A stretch of 64,000 nucleotides of DNA from the NCBI RefSeq assembly GCF_000264905.1, contig NW_006763145.1, forward strand, positions 911,007 through 975,006. The letters are read 5' to 3'. The notes under the pieces were generated by a model. It worked only from the letters and a program-made list of their open reading frames with translations. It was not told the origin of the DNA and made no database searches. Below, piece after piece: positions 21,348 through 34,659 of this stretch (position 1 is its first letter; the number at the start of each line of letters is the position of its first letter). Origin of the DNA: Stereum hirsutum FP-91666 SS1. Lineage: Eukaryota; Basidiomycota; Agaricomycetes; Russulales; Stereaceae. A program made the translations under genes and the position numbers.

Positions 21348-22615
21348 GTCGGCCGTCTGTGTCTGTGATGTGGGCGATCGGCCGTGTTAACGATTGTCCT
21401 TCCCGTCTTCCTAGCGAGGTATGTCCTTGAAAAGGCTACCATCGAAAGTTATTATATGTGCGGGGGGCAGCATTGCAATAGCATCGGCGAGCAGCCATGA
21501 ACGACCGCTGCTCGGTTCGGTATGTGGTACGGAAGTGCCGGGGATCTAGCAGTGATGACGACCATAGGTTGCGAAGAATGAGGAGGATGGGTGGAATTTT
21601 CTTGGAAAGGACGCTTGTAAATACTAATATCGACGTCTGTTCAGCTACCTTCCAAACAATTATGCACGTTATAATTTATCACCAGCCCTCGGACTATCCG
21701 CTTTTGGAGAGCCCTCGATCAAGAGGAGCAGCACACTCTGCCTTCTTGGTGTTGAGTGCGAGTGATACAACTGCGTGCCATGCTCGCGCGAACAGCGGTC
21801 CCTCGACACGACGGCCATCACCCAAGATATCTCCGAGGGAACGCAATTCAGCCTAGTGGAGTTGGTCTCAGTAGAGACCCTTCGGAACATGATTCAGATT
21901 TATAAGTGAAGGCACCTAGCCGGCGCTCTGACGCCTTACCATTGTTGCCTATCCTGACCTTCATGACACCATTCTTGTTTACTATTTGTCGCTAGCAAGG
22001 TGTAGCGATAGGACGACAAATAGAGATTTTCCTCGCCATGGAAAGTGTTGGGTCGTGACTCGTAGACTTTCCGTAAAGGCAGTAATCGAACCAGCAATTA
22101 CTTAAAGTATCGAGATACCATGATCTCACTTCGAGGTGAGTTGTAGGGCTCAACACTCAGGCTGCTCAAAGACTACCAGCCTTGACAGTGCTCAGACAAC
22201 TCGTTACCAATGTGCATAATTGTAAGAAAACTGAAAAGGCTCGATTACCTGGCATCAGTTATAGCATCGAAAAAGTGGGATACGAGAGGCTTCGTATGCA
22301 GATACTTCGTTGATATCACACACCAATAATTGTTGACACCGGCATTTAGTACGTTTTAGTTTTAATTGCATGCAAAAGTGTATACGCAATCTGCAGCAAT
22401 GCAATGCTCTACATAGCAAGACGATAAGATAAGATTCCACATAATTATTCCCCACCAAGTACGGACGACGTACTTATACCGACACGGAAACGGGAAGTAT
22501 TTTACTATCTGACACAGAAGCCAGTAAGTGTCGTTGTTCTAGGGTGGAGAGCGTGGATTCCTAACAAAAGACCACATACCATAACAAGCTGATAAAAGGA
22601 TGGCACTTATTCATC
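21348..22615. other. Gene-poor region, right part
   Basis: About 1.27 kb between the small cysteine-rich frame and the stop of the next F-box gene. Scattered short frames only, AT-rich near 22200-22450. I find no terminal repeats, transposase or reverse-transcriptase motifs by eye. Confidence 0.35.
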
Positions 22616-24064
22616 TCACATCAACTCCATCCCGTCAATATCATGAACCCGAATCCCACGTTTCTTTAACCTCAGTAACACATTATCCCCCCCGTCCATC
22701 GAGCTTAACGCGGACAGAGTATACTTACCCTTTCCAGGATTAAGTAGCCGGATGTGACGCACTGCCGTAGGCGTAGATTCTGGATCTGGATTCATAAGCC
22801 AGAATAGAGTACCCAACGCTATATCAGCCATCAGATCCATGTCTTCTACTCGAGGGTATCCTTCATTGCGCATGATGAAGATCCCGAGGTGGGTCACGTT
22901 GGAGGGAAGCATTCTCCATGTGAGTTCTGACATTGATTTCATGTAAGGGAGGCATTCGCAGTCCAGAGAGAGGATGATGCGCCGAAGATTGGGACAGTGT
23001 TGAGTGAGGAGGTTGAATAGGGCTTGATCCTCCTGTGGCGCGAAGCCCTCCACGATCACGGTATGCAACGTGCGTCCTTGGACCACGAGAAACTGGGCGG
23101 CGAATTCGGTAGCAGTCGAGACGATAATAGTGGTCAGATTGGGATAAGGAGGATTCATCGGGTCACTATTATTGTCGTACACTGAGTGGGTTCCGTAGTC
23201 GTGTGTGAGCGCCAAGCACGATGTTAGGTTCGTCATATCTGGAGTACAAAGGAAGCACCACCGGCTGTTGGCCGCCATCACTTGAGGGTGCACTGTCCTC
23301 AGGTTGACAAAACGCCAGAGAATACCGAGCGGGTTCATCGTATATGCACCGCCATACATATCGTTTTGGGGTACAAAGAAACTGTTTTGTACGACAAAAT
23401 CAAATCGACGTAGGGAGTTCCTACAAGCGCTCAACAAAGCATCCCAAGCTTGTTCTGGTATACGTGCTCGTCGTTCAACACGGGCATCGAGCCTGGAGTG
23501 CGCATCTGGGAGATTAAGCAGTGGAGAATCCGTTCCCTTCGTATCGATGACTAGGATTTGGAGTCTCGATAGGCACGAAAATATGGTCGTGATAGCATCG
23601 AGCAGCGTCGTAACTCCAGGGAACAGGGGAGTCATGCGCACCATAGCTAGATCTAAGCGACGAACGTACGATCCCAAAGAGAAGTGGACGTCTGTAACTG
23701 AAGCTGCATTGCCCCTGTACTTCAACAGGACGGCAGCAAGGGAGATGAGGTCTCGGCCCCGTTGAACGTGGACCGACCGGTATAACAACGGGATACCAAG
23801 GTCATACCAGTGTCTAGATACCCGCACGAAAGAGAGTTTGTCCGCATTGGACTTCCTGATGGATAGAAAAAGTGTGTCGACTGGGGCCCTCTCGCAAAGC
23901 GCGGTGTTGCAAAGACTATCCTCGAGCTGAAAAGGATCTTCGTGTTCCACCTCAAGGCTCATCGGGACAAAGGTAGCAAGATCGAGAATGCGAGACCAGA
24001 GTTCGTTCGGAAGATCGAAGGCTTGAGGTGGCTCCTCAGATGTGAACAGTTCTGTGTAGCCCAT
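22616..24064 (-). CDS. F-box protein, paralogue 1 of a pair around ADK1
   Basis: One open frame of 482 residues. The F-box is near the N-terminus (FDLPNELWSRILDLATFV), followed by SLEVEHEDPF and SFVRVSRHWYDLGIPLLYRS. It resembles the plus-strand gene at 25955-27467: LPNELW vs VPNELW, LCNTAL vs LWNTAL, IPLLYRSVHV vs IPLLYRTVHV, and TQHCPNLRRIIL vs RQYCPNLTRLIL. F-box proteins act as substrate receptors of SCF ubiquitin ligases; the substrate is unknown. The paralogue has a tiny first exon joined by a 52-bp intron. A matching one may exist upstream of 24064, but I could not fix it, so the start here may be a few residues short. Confidence 0.8.
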   Translation of the reverse strand: MGYTELFTSEEPPQAFDLPNELWSRILDLATFVPMSLEVEHEDPFQLEDSLCNTALCERAPVDTLFLSIRKSNADKLSFVRVSRHWYDLGIPLLYRSVHVQRGRDLISLAAVLLKYRGNAASVTDVHFSLGSYVRRLDLAMVRMTPLFPGVTTLLDAITTIFSCLSRLQILVIDTKGTDSPLLNLPDAHSRLDARVERRARIPEQAWDALLSACRNSLRRFDFVVQNSFFVPQNDMYGGAYTMNPLGILWRFVNLRTVHPQVMAANSRWCFLCTPDMTNLTSCLALTHDYGTHSVYDNNSDPMNPPYPNLTTIIVSTATEFAAQFLVVQGRTLHTVIVEGFAPQEDQALFNLLTQHCPNLRRIILSLDCECLPYMKSMSELTWRMLPSNVTHLGIFIMRNEGYPRVEDMDLMADIALGTLFWLMNPDPESTPTAVRHIRLLNPGKGKYTLSALSSMDGGDNVLLRLKKRGIRVHDIDGMELM

Positions 24065-24471
24065 AGCCTAAGTAATTAGTAGTAAAGAACATATGAGGAA
24101 CGGGAAGAGTACGTGCCATTATGAGGGAGAGACCTGTATTCGGGTGCTCGTCCTTGGGCTCTGTGTGCCATGGGTTGAAGTTTTTGAGGGCGCGAAGAAC
24201 TGGTGGAGAACAAAGAACGATCCTTCCATTATTGGCATTTGAATCTGCATAATATCATGGCATGCTCTTTGAGCTCCGCCGAAACAAATAAAGCCAAACC
24301 GCTGTGGCACTCGCATACCCTGGACCGGTGACGGAGCAGGCCGGAACAGGCGCCACAGCACTCACTCATGGCTCGCGGCCGCAAGTGTCCTCTCGCTGCG
24401 ATATCCAATTTTGGTTCGACCAGGAGGGCAGCGCAATAAGATAGTCCGTTTCTACTCGTGTATGTACATGT

Positions 24472-25682
<1,211 letters not shown>

Positions 25683-25954
25683 GACCACTCTATGAGTGAA
25701 GAAAAAGCCGAAGAAAGATGGTGGTGGGCCGAACGAAAGAGAGGCTGGCGAGCTCGACGGGTTTAGCGGCGCACAACGCGGAGGACACGTCAAATTCCTG
25801 ACCTCCGATCCGCTCGAAATATTGCTCGGCCCGGAATAAACCCGGCCGACCCGCCAGGACCCGCCCAACTATGGGAGCGTAGTAAACCGAGACGCCACAT
25901 CTGTCCGTGACTTTGCTCTTCAAGTTCGCCTCCACTGAGGCATCGACGTCCAAG
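25683..25954. promoter_or_regulatory. Shared upstream region of ADK1 and an F-box gene
   Basis: 272 bp between divergent starts at 25682 (minus) and 25955 (plus). It must contain both promoters. GC-rich, with no clear TATA box, as expected for a housekeeping promoter. Confidence 0.5.
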
Positions 25955-27467
25955 ATGGCAAACACGGACTCAAGTGGTGAGTACATGATTTATGTTCTAC
26001 TTGCACCCATTTGATACTCGAAACACAGTAATCCCGCTAGCACTTTCTCCGGATACAACTCGCAGGGCATCCTATGACGTGCCGAACGAATTGTGGCTTC
26101 ACATCTTTCACCTGGCTACCTTCGTTCAAGGCAGCTTGGACGCTGAGCACCATGATTCATTTGATCACGAAGCGGATCTGTGGAACACCGCTCTACAGTA
26201 TTCTACGATCCCGCGCTTTCCCCTTATCAAGGCCTCGAACGCAACGAAGCTCGGCTTCGCCCTGGTATGCAAACGATGGCATGGCCTAGCGATTCCCCTG
26301 CTATACAGGACTGTGCATGTCAATAAATGCGACGACTTAAGATCTCTCGGGCATACGTTGCAGCAGTCCGCAAAGAGCGCGGCCGATGCATCTGCTGAGG
26401 GACATAACCCTCCTCTGGGCTCCTGGGTACTTCGTCTGGATCTGGCAATGGACGATCTCCCGAAGACGGCGTCTGGTATGACCAGTGTCCTCGAGAACCT
26501 CACTGCTATATTCATATCTCTCCCAAAACTCGAAATTCTGTCTGTAAATGCCCTACCCCCCCTGCACCTAGCAGCGACAGACGCTTCCAGGCCGCTTTCA
26601 TTGTGCTTGGCCCATATTTCGGAACCGACATGGGATGCGTTGACTTCGAGCTGCGGAGGTTCATTGCTTCGTCTGCAATTTACAGCCAACCTTTACAATT
26701 CTTGCATTCTTCCACCACTTCCAAGCGGACAAGGCGGCATGCTCACAGGGTTCACCCGCTTACGAACGCTGGGCCCAGGATTCGACGGAGAATGCCCTGT
26801 TTGCAATGAGTTGCCGTCAACCCTGACATCCTACATCCGACCTCTTCACGGGCGTAACACACACGAATGCTCACTCGTGCGAGGTCTACCCCACCCTCAA
26901 TGTCCTCGTCTGTCTACAATCAGTCTGACGATCCGGAGAAGTCATCCATCTTTATGCTCCCAGCGTTTCCTTGCGCTCAACGGGCTTCCGGTCACTACCA
27001 TCCTCATTTTTTCCTCACGCTCAGCCGTAAAATATCGCCTTACGCTCGAGCTCATCCGTCAATATTGCCCGAATCTGACACGGCTAATACTTGTCGTGAC
27101 CACCCTCGACCAGACGGACAATGCTTCGGACATCATACGACTCATGCCACCGTCCGTGACGCACCTCGGTGTAGCACTTGACTTGCCGCATTGGTACCGT
27201 GACCCATCCTCCACCGAGGCCATAGACGAGAGCGATCTGGGAAGGATTGTGGAATGGCTTTCCGAAGCACGCCTTGCGCTGTCCAGTTCAGCAGTGCGAC
27301 TAGTGAGATTTTTCCATTCGAAATATTACGAGCGGCCTTCGAGGAGTGGGGAGACGCAGGTTCTTGGCTTGGATACGGAGTTGGGAGAAGCGCTGAAACG
27401 TTTCGAGGGTTGCCGTGTTCCTTTGGAGGGGTTCAATGGGCAGCTGTTGCGATGTGCCACAGAGTGA
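25955..27467 (+). CDS. F-box protein, paralogue 2 of a pair around ADK1
   Basis: Exon 1 (25955-25976) encodes only MANTDSS; an intron (25977-26028, GTGAGT..CACAG) joins it to exon 2 (26029-27467), about 486 residues in all. I prefer this start to the in-frame ATG at 25992, which lies inside the intron. F-box: YDVPNELWLHIFHLATFV, then LVCKRWHGLAIPLLYRTVHV. Leucine-rich, irregular repeats follow, including YCPNLTRLILVVTTL and PSVTHLGVALDL. It is the inverted paralogue of the gene at 22616-24064. Role: a probable SCF substrate receptor with unknown target. Confidence 0.82.
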
Positions 27468-28805
27468 GTGGATGTGAGTGAATTTTCTGCATACGATGGA
27501 TCTTGGAAGTGTAATTGCCTTCGTGCTTACTAGTGATCAAGTAGGATTGGGGTAGCCTCAAGGCCAAGACCTTGGGTTCGAGGTCAAGGGCGGTATGTAG
27601 TGTGGTGATATCGTCAATCTCCCCATGCGTGCCACCCGCCTTTGACGGAGTTAGATGTCGATGATTTTTGCGAGCATCCACCTCTCACGACACCGTCGAA
27701 TTTCGTGCCTGTTCATGTCTAGTGATAGTCGTGAATTTATTGCGTCTTCTTCTTCGTCAAGGAGGCGGGTCGTATTGCCAAAGCAAAAAAGCAGGTAAGT
27801 CGGAACGTTGGTAGTGGACTCTTTAGAGTCAGCGGTCCGTCTAGCCCGAGTGTGCATGTTTGTCCGGCTGCAGTGGTGCAACCAGTGCGTTTGTGCCCAT
27901 GACTGGCTTGATCGTATGTTCAATGCACTTCGAACCGTCCATGTCGTGAGAGAGGACGAATATAGGTTCGCTCATGCGATGTATAACTAGACATGACGCT
28001 GTTCCCAGAATACGATGCGTAACCTTGCGTACTCGTCGCGCATTATGCATGGCCCTCGATACCGGTCGATCCAACAGTTGGACAGCCATAGTATATTGTC
28101 CTTGATCCGTATCTGAAAACTTGTTTTCACTTCTGTACCCTACTCTCCCAAACCTTTAGATTTCCTTCGGCTTTCACACATGCATTCTACAGGACCTCTG
28201 CTACAAGCCTATGAAGTCCGTAATTTTCTGGGGACGAGATCGATTTTGCCGCGCCAAATTAGCGCGGAAGCCGAACAGACCACTTTTGACATCTTCTGAT
28301 TTTCTGCTCGTCCATTCGCTCGCTCAGTACAAAAGTTGGCAGATGTTATAGGATATACATTCCGAGCATATGGTCAAAATGATGCGCTGGTAGCATGAAG
28401 GGACACCGTCAAACAGCTCATTTTTCACTTCTAAACTTTTCAGATCCGGGTCAAGGACAGTAGTATTCGAGCCTAGTAGCATAGAATCCCGCGGTGCCGT
28501 TCCACGACCTGGTTGGCGTTTTCTACTGGGAGCAGACATTGACGATGACGCTTTGCCGAGCACGGAAATGGAGCTTCTCGGATGCATACCGGAGTTCCAA
28601 CCTTGGACATGAATGAACCGCACACCTGGCCTCCGTAACGACTGCAACCTTTCTATGCGTGTCGATCTCGCCTAACCTTGCGGTTCGGTCTGGAAACCCT
28701 CTGACCATTGACCGTTATCCTGGATGGCTACAAGAGGCGCACCAGCTTGTTGTATGCTCGCAAGTACTTGCACCTCTCCAGAGTCAACTGCCAGCCATTT
28801 TCCAA
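27468..28805. other. Intergenic region, no gene seen
   Basis: About 1.3 kb. Short frames on both strands (for example 27651-27923 and 28324-28647, minus) have no family features. A motif resembling a tRNA B box near 27574 has no matching A box or stems. Confidence 0.35.
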
Positions 28806-29896
28806 TGCAGCCAGGACCGCCCCCCGACTATCGCTCAAATAACACCTTTACGGCGAATAATCCTCAGCAACCAGCAGAGATCCCCCTCCACGATGACACC
28901 ACACCGAGTCATGGAGAGTCGAGACCTACTTACTCCCGGGCCTGTGACACCTGTGGCGAATGGGTCTCCGACTCGAAGCGCCACCGTAACTTACCTCCAC
29001 ACATGAAACTGGACGAATGGCCAGGGCCATTTCCCATACCCTTACTCCTCACGGCCATCTTCACTTCACTGTGTACAATCTGCTATGGACACAAAGATCT
29101 CACCCATGTATGGTGTACTAGTACTAGTACTGAGAAAGCCGAAAAAGAATGGTGAGGAAGGACCGTTTAGCTGTCAGGATTAACAACGTTACCGTCGTCG
29201 TACGCCACCTTATTGTTTGCTGTTTTCCTTGCACTGAAGGCACCTGACCAACACTCGATTTTCCTTCTCGTGGTAGGGTTCCCTGCTCATAGGCGCCAGT
29301 GCAGCGTTTCTTACTACCACCCCACCTCTCGGAGGTTTGCTCAACTTCAACGAGCAAGGCCCATATATCTGTCTCCTGCTGTCATTCGGTCTCACGTTGG
29401 GAGGTGTTGTTATCGGCTCGAGCCTTCTCTACGCCTTGCCAATTGTTCAGGGGACATGGCATCGAGATGTGAGTGTTGAGTTGGTATCTAGGGAGACGGG
29501 AGACACTTGGTCAGACTCTCATACTGCGTCTTCCAGAGTCTCATGGCATCCCGATCGCACGTCTGCTGCACATTAATCTTCCTCACGTACCCGTTCATCA
29601 CCATCGGCACATCTACGGTTGTGATGGCCATGGGTAAGCATCCTTGCTAGATTCTCGTCCTAGAGTTTGCCGCGAAGCTAACCGGACGGAATTATATAGG
29701 TCTTCTAGCAGCTTGCTGGCAATCCCAAAATGAGCTTGTCAGAAAGAGTTGCAGTGCCGTAATGCTTGTTCCGGTCATGATGATCATGCTCTTTGTGTGG
29801 ACACAAGTGCCACTTTTGGTGTCCATAATACGGCACAAACCATCACCGACTGCGCCTGGAGTAGATACCACAGACGCTGCTGGCCTTGCAAGGTAA
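28806..29896 (+). CDS. Orphan multi-pass membrane protein
   Basis: Exons 28806-29107, 29277-29468, 29537-29633 and 29700-29896, about 262 residues. An N-terminal cytosolic part of about 80 residues is Pro/Asn-rich and has a CDTCGEWVSDSKRHRN stretch with two closely spaced cysteines. At least five hydrophobic segments follow: FPIPLLLTAIFTSLCTICYG, SLLIGASAAFLTTT, YICLLLSFGLTLGGVVIGSS, LIFLTYPFITIGTSTVVMAM and AVMLVPVMMIMLFVW. The C-terminus is short. I recognise no transporter or enzyme signature; it resembles uncharacterised membrane proteins common in Agaricomycetes. Intron 1 (169 bp) is the least certain border. Confidence 0.6.
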
Positions 29897-30256
29897 CTTC
29901 GCATTATGTGCTTTCTTCTGAGGTTTATGCGGACTGATCATGTGCTCTAAACATATCACCTAGCAGTCATGCATGAGTAGGTGGTTACGATGAGTATATA
30001 CTCGTACATGGTCTCCACTCCGTACTTTGTATGCCGGCTGGGCTGTAATATGCGCGTCACCTCATTTTTCTCGTCGGAGAGACAGTTAGCATCCCTTTCC
30101 TAGCTTTGACCCGTAAACTAATAAATTCAGTCATGGGGAGAACTCTTCCCGAAGACTGCGCTCTCCTTGTCAGACTACGATACATGGACACACATACATG
30201 GTTCGTCCCCTTGGCCCATCTTGTAGTTTCTGAGCCTGCTACTATAAGGGCCACGC
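29897..30256. other. Convergent intergenic region
   Basis: 360 bp between the converging membrane-protein gene and the first carbonic anhydrase. No gene seen; it should contain both 3' ends. Confidence 0.35.
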
Positions 30257-31205
30257 CTACTCCCTCCGAGCCTTCGGTTTGACATACGCAGTGACCTGCT
30301 CTGTGACTTCAAGGTCTCTCAACCTCCCCGTCTCCACCTCATACACCCAGCCGTGCACCCAAACATCGATCTCTGAGTGGTCCGGATCTCCCTTCGGAAA
30401 AGTATCCACCACGTTGCGCACCTGCCTCTTCACGCTGGCCTCCCTGAGGACTTTGATCGACGCCGCATGGTCTGGGCCGAACTGACCGTCCCGGTCGAGT
30501 TCACGAGCTAGCTCGGTGAGCGATGTGAGCCAAGTTTCGATAGGCGTGGGGGCGTCACGGGTGGATTCGGACTTGGGTGCGAGAAGACCACGAGAATCCT
30601 CTTGAAAGGCGAAACTCTCTTTGCCGTCTTGACCGTCGAAGACGGAATGCCCATGACGTCCTTCTATAGCGTCGTTGTAGGCGGCTTCGACGCCACCGCA
30701 ATGGGTATGGCCCACGATTGCAACTGAGTATTGACCATCAGAGTTTTGTAGATCATGTGTCACAGTAAACCCGAACATACCGTGCTGGACGTGGAGATGC
30801 AGTACAGCATAATCTAGGACAGCGTGTGCTGAAACATCGAGGTCCAACGGGAGGAACTGGCTAGAAGACACGGGTGTGAGTGATCCTGAAGAAAAAATCA
30901 TTCAAATGTATGTAAATTACTTGGCGATGTTTCGGTGGACAAAAAGGTCGCCTGGAGCAAGGTTTGTGACAGCAGTCTCCGGAGCCCGAGAGTCGGAACA
31001 GCCTATCCACAGGAGCTAGTGCATGGCAGTCAGTACAGGAGAAGGTCCACGCCTTCTTGAGACTAACCTTAGGTCTTTGTCCCTCTGCGCTCCTGGTAAA
31101 TATATCCTTGGTGTATGGGTTATGGACCAGAGCATTGGCCCATGCCTTATTGCAGGAATAAAGGAGTCGAGGAACCGCTTCTGGCCCGACAAGATCAGAT
31201 GACAT
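30257..31205 (-). CDS. Beta-class carbonic anhydrase, copy 1
   Basis: Exons 31205-31068, 31015-30921, 30860-30781 and 30723-30257, about 259 residues. The first exon gives [13 protein letters not shown]. Exon 2 opens with [14 protein letters not shown], holding the zinc-binding Cys and the Asp/Arg pair. [12 protein letters not shown] follows; exon 4 begins [11 protein letters not shown] with the zinc His and second Cys. The end is [19 protein letters not shown]. The enzyme interconverts CO2 and bicarbonate, supplying bicarbonate for carboxylations and taking part in CO2 sensing. All catalytic residues are intact and there is no obvious mitochondrial leader, so it is probably cytosolic. A tandem paralogue lies about 1 kb upstream on the same strand with the same four-exon layout. 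Confidence 0.95.
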
Positions 31206-32247
31206 TGTGTGAAGAGTAGCGCTTTCTGGATAGTGATAGGTCAGGAGTGTTCGTCGTTTACTCTTGGTGGACCCGAAGAGTTGAGAGAGAGCAGTGAGTG
31301 GGGATTACCTGTGGGGTGGCTGGAGGGTCTTTTATAGAAAACGAAAACAGTGAGGTCAGCACGCAGGCGAGCCGCAGATTCCGAGGTATCCTTTGTGCTG
31401 ACTGCTGTATACTCGAGGTATGTTAGATAACGCTCCGATCATTACGAGGTTGAGTGTATCATAGTGACACTTGCAATGTTTCGCAATGCATGGTGGAGAA
31501 ATGATGGTCTTGTGGGCAGTAAATTTGCGGTGTTCGAGGAGGCAGGCGCCATACAGTTATATTGAGCCCTTATCGTGGAAGTATGAAGTCCATGACCGAA
31601 GCTCCGTAGGCATAGAGGCGAATCTTTGGGATCGAACAAGCAAGTGATATCTGTAAGCAAGCCAGGTACAGCTAACGACGCCCGTTGTGCCTAGAGGTTT
31701 GCTTCCATACATTCTCTCCGGCATTTAGACGCGGGTCGTGATATGGAGAGAGTGATGTGAACAGCGTCAAATCACAGAGTGTAAGGTTCCACGAAAAATG
31801 TCTTTGCATGGAAAGTTGTTCGAGCTGCGAGCTGTTCGTTAAAAAAGCGCAGGGCCTTGCTGCGCAGCCTCCAATAGATGAGCCAGGCGATAAAGCAGGA
31901 ATTTTAGAAACGGAGAAAGTTATGTGTGAACAAGGCGTGAGGCAAAATCTTGCACAAATCGTGGATGCTGCAATGCGAGGATGCTCTGGGACAAGGTGGT
32001 TTGTGGAGTCATCGAGTACACCTGTGACGGAGGCCAGAGATCATGAGGAATATCAGTCGAGGGAGCCACACTCTAGGCAAATAGAATTATCCAACGGTGA
32101 AGCTTAAACTCAGACGTAGGCTCGGGGGATAGCATACTAGTCTGTAAGAAAAAGAACGCGCATGCCGGTCAGGCTCGACAGGGGGGGGGAATCAAGAAAC
32201 GACGTACAAGCCACGAGCCGTGCGCCACAGATTGATGTCTGAGCCCC
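31206..32247. other. Region between the carbonic anhydrase copies
   Basis: About 1.04 kb. A plus-strand frame at 31757-32107 (116 codons, six cysteines in its first half) lacks splice support or family similarity, and I leave it out as a gene. The part next to 31206 is the promoter of copy 1. Confidence 0.35.
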
Positions 32248-33211
32248 TTACTTTGCATCCTCTTTTGGTTTCACGTATGCAACGCACTTCTCCGTAACCT
32301 CAAGGTCCCTTAACCTCCCTGTCTCAACGTCATAAACCCATCCATGCACCCAAACCGCCTGCTCCACGCCACCCACCGCATCTCCCTTCGGAAAAGTGCT
32401 CACCAAATTCTTCACCTGCAGCTTCACGTTCTCGTCCGTAAGCAGTGTCACGGAAGGCAGAGGGTGCTCTTCGTGATGATTTGGGTCCACACCGTAATCG
32501 AGTTCACGGGCCAGGTTGGTTAAGGGCGTGAGCCAGGTGATGATTGGGTCGTCTTCCACGAACTCGGCGGGAAGGAGGTGACGGTGGTCGTGTTGAAATT
32601 TGAAGTCTTTTTTGGCCTTCTGCTTTACACTGTCGATGGTGACGTGGCCAGGCAGCCCCTCGGTAGCGCGGTTGTAGGCGGCTTGGATACCGCCGCAGTG
32701 GGTGTGGCCCACGATTGCGACTGCAATCATACCACTCATTTAAATACCGAAAAAAACGCGACAAAGTGAGATCGCACGTACCATGTTGAACATGGAGATG
32801 CTTCACGGCATAGTCTAGGGCAGCGTGGGCGGAAAGATCAAGCTCTGAAGCGTGGAACTGACTGGAGAATGCGCAGAAGCGTTAGCGCAAGCAACGTGTG
32901 AACAGACATGACTTACTTCGCGATGTTTCGATGGACAAAGATGTCGCCTGGTGCAAGTTTTGTGAGCACGGTTTCGGGAACTCTAGAATCGGAGCAACCG
33001 ATCCAGAGAATCTGCAACAGGACTTTAGCACATGGTGAAAAGCTCAGAGAAGTTCATAAAACCGAACCTTGGGTGACTGTCCCTCCGCATGCCTGGGAAA
33101 GAAGTCCGCCGTGTATGGATGATTGACGATGTCAGCGGCCCAAGCTTCGTTACGAGTATAGAGGAGTTGAGGTACTGCGGCAGCGTCAGAAACATTCATT
33201 TCGAAAACCAT
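32248..33211 (-). CDS. Beta-class carbonic anhydrase, copy 2
   Basis: Exons 33211-33068, 33011-32917, 32861-32782 and 32720-32248, about 263 residues. Key motifs: [67 protein letters not shown] and [19 protein letters not shown]. Zinc ligands (Cys, His, Cys) and the Asp-Arg dyad are all present, so it should be active in CO2 hydration. Intron positions and phases equal those of copy 1, showing tandem duplication. The copies differ most between the HTHCGG motif and the last 60 residues, where copy 2 has a His/Lys-rich loop ([15 protein letters not shown]). Confidence 0.95.
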
Positions 33212-34076
33212 GGTGGATGAACAGGAATTCTAGATCGTGATAGATCGGAAAGTTTATCCGAAACTTTGGGTGATTCGGGAGGGCGGAAGAGACAATCGAT
33301 TTATCGCAGCCTCGAGGAACCTGCTGCTTATATAGTTATCTGAGAACAGCGTGGTCAACGCAGAATAGGGCGGTGCAAGCTATTAATAGCGAGCATAGTT
33401 AAATATATCGGGCCTTGTCCAGAAAAGGTTGCGTCCAGGGGCTAAAGCCGGTAAGCACGTACGCCTGGAGGAGAGGAAGAAGCAGAACCGCGTCCACAGA
33501 TAGACATACTCGTATTACCAAGTACATGTCTATGTATCATGTCAGAAGCACTCACATGTTCTGCACAGAGTCGAGGCACAGTGTGTGTACCGAAAGGAAG
33601 ACAGTACCAAGCCCTGAAGTTTATTCAATATTGTGTTTTGTGGGTATTCGACGAGTTTCGCCGGTGTGATTTGCGCAAAAAAAATGAGGCAATAACGGGA
33701 AGCACAACGGAATATACCTTGCGTTCTGGACAATCGATCCTTCAGTCCTTTTGATGATTGACGGGAGTTTGAGGAAAGTATATGCAGAATGCGGCCTGTC
33801 GTGACGCCCACTGAGAACGACTGGCTTCGCGTAGCTGGATGCGGTTCAATACTCGGACCAAGTTGCATAAGAGGTTGAAGATACAGCATGAGATGTAGGG
33901 TGCAAGGGGAAGTGACTCTATTCCAAGGACAAGACGAAAGTAATGGCAAGGAGAAGTGCAATATCATGTCAAGGTTAGACGTGGAGGCTCCTGGTCACCA
34001 AAGGCAAAGCACGCATATTCGTCATCGTATTCAATAAAGAGATGCATGATCGCGACGTACCATGAACAGCACGATA
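33212..34076. other. Intergenic region, no gene seen
   Basis: About 865 bp upstream of carbonic anhydrase copy 2. Overlapping open frames at 33415-33967 on both strands lack any domain features. Contains the copy 2 promoter. Confidence 0.35.
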
Positions 34077-34334
34077 TCACCGTTCCCTCACCATGTTCTT
34101 CAATGGTCTGACCTTCCATGGCTTCACTGCCGCGAACATTTCCTTGGTCAATGGAGGCTCGAGACGGATATTTGATGGGTAGCTCGCTCCAGCATCAATC
34201 CTGCGTTTTGACAGGATTTCGTAGAGTGTCGGACGCTTTGTGAGCTCTCGGGGAACCTCCTCAATGATGGCCTCTGGGGCGGTTATGGTAGCCCGAGGAA
34301 CGATCCGGATTAAACGCGGAAGAGACGGTCGCAT
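34077..34334 (-). CDS. Small basic protein, possibly mitochondrial
   Basis: A single coding exon of 85 codons from the ATG at 34334 (MRPSLPRLIRIVPRAT) to a stop at 34077. Immediately upstream is a good acceptor (ATACCTAG) paired with a GTATGT donor about 75 bp away and a CTAAC-type branch site, implying a 5'-untranslated intron. The first 15 residues are Arg-rich and lack acids, as in mitochondrial presequences. The rest includes KRPTLYEILSKRRIDAG and PLTKEMFAAVKPWKVRPLK. I cannot name a family; a small mitochondrial ribosomal or assembly protein would fit. It starts head to head with HRQ1 325 bp away. Confidence 0.55.
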   Translation of the reverse strand: MRPSLPRLIRIVPRATITAPEAIIEEVPRELTKRPTLYEILSKRRIDAGASYPSNIRLEPPLTKEMFAAVKPWKVRPLKNMVRER

Positions 34335-34659
34335 CTCTAGGTATCCACAAGACATCAGTTAGATGTCTTCAAGTAGACTGGGTACAAATTGAGCGACTAG
34401 GGCAACATACCTGTCTAACTGGCGGTAGAGAGCAAGAGCAATTTCGAGTATGTCACAGGTGCTACCGAAATATTGTCACGAGAGTGATGTAACGCGTCAC
34501 TTGGAGTGACAAATGTGACCTGTCGTGTTCTTTCGCGTCGCGCCACACATTCACAAGAACTCTCATCTCTTTTCACAACGACCACCAGCTTCTGGGGAGT
34601 CGACGTGACCTGCCCTCATATACACTACATCCAGTCCAGTTTTTTGGCATAATAATACA

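Noticed and set aside
19884..22615. Gene-poor stretch suspected of being a transposon
   Set aside because: No terminal repeats, target duplications, or transposase or polymerase motifs seen by eye.
27560..27600. GGGTTCGAGG motif like a tRNA T-loop
   Set aside because: No A box or cloverleaf could be placed upstream.
31757..32107. 116-codon plus-strand frame between the carbonic anhydrases
   Set aside because: No homology recognised, no splice support; probably chance within promoter and flank.
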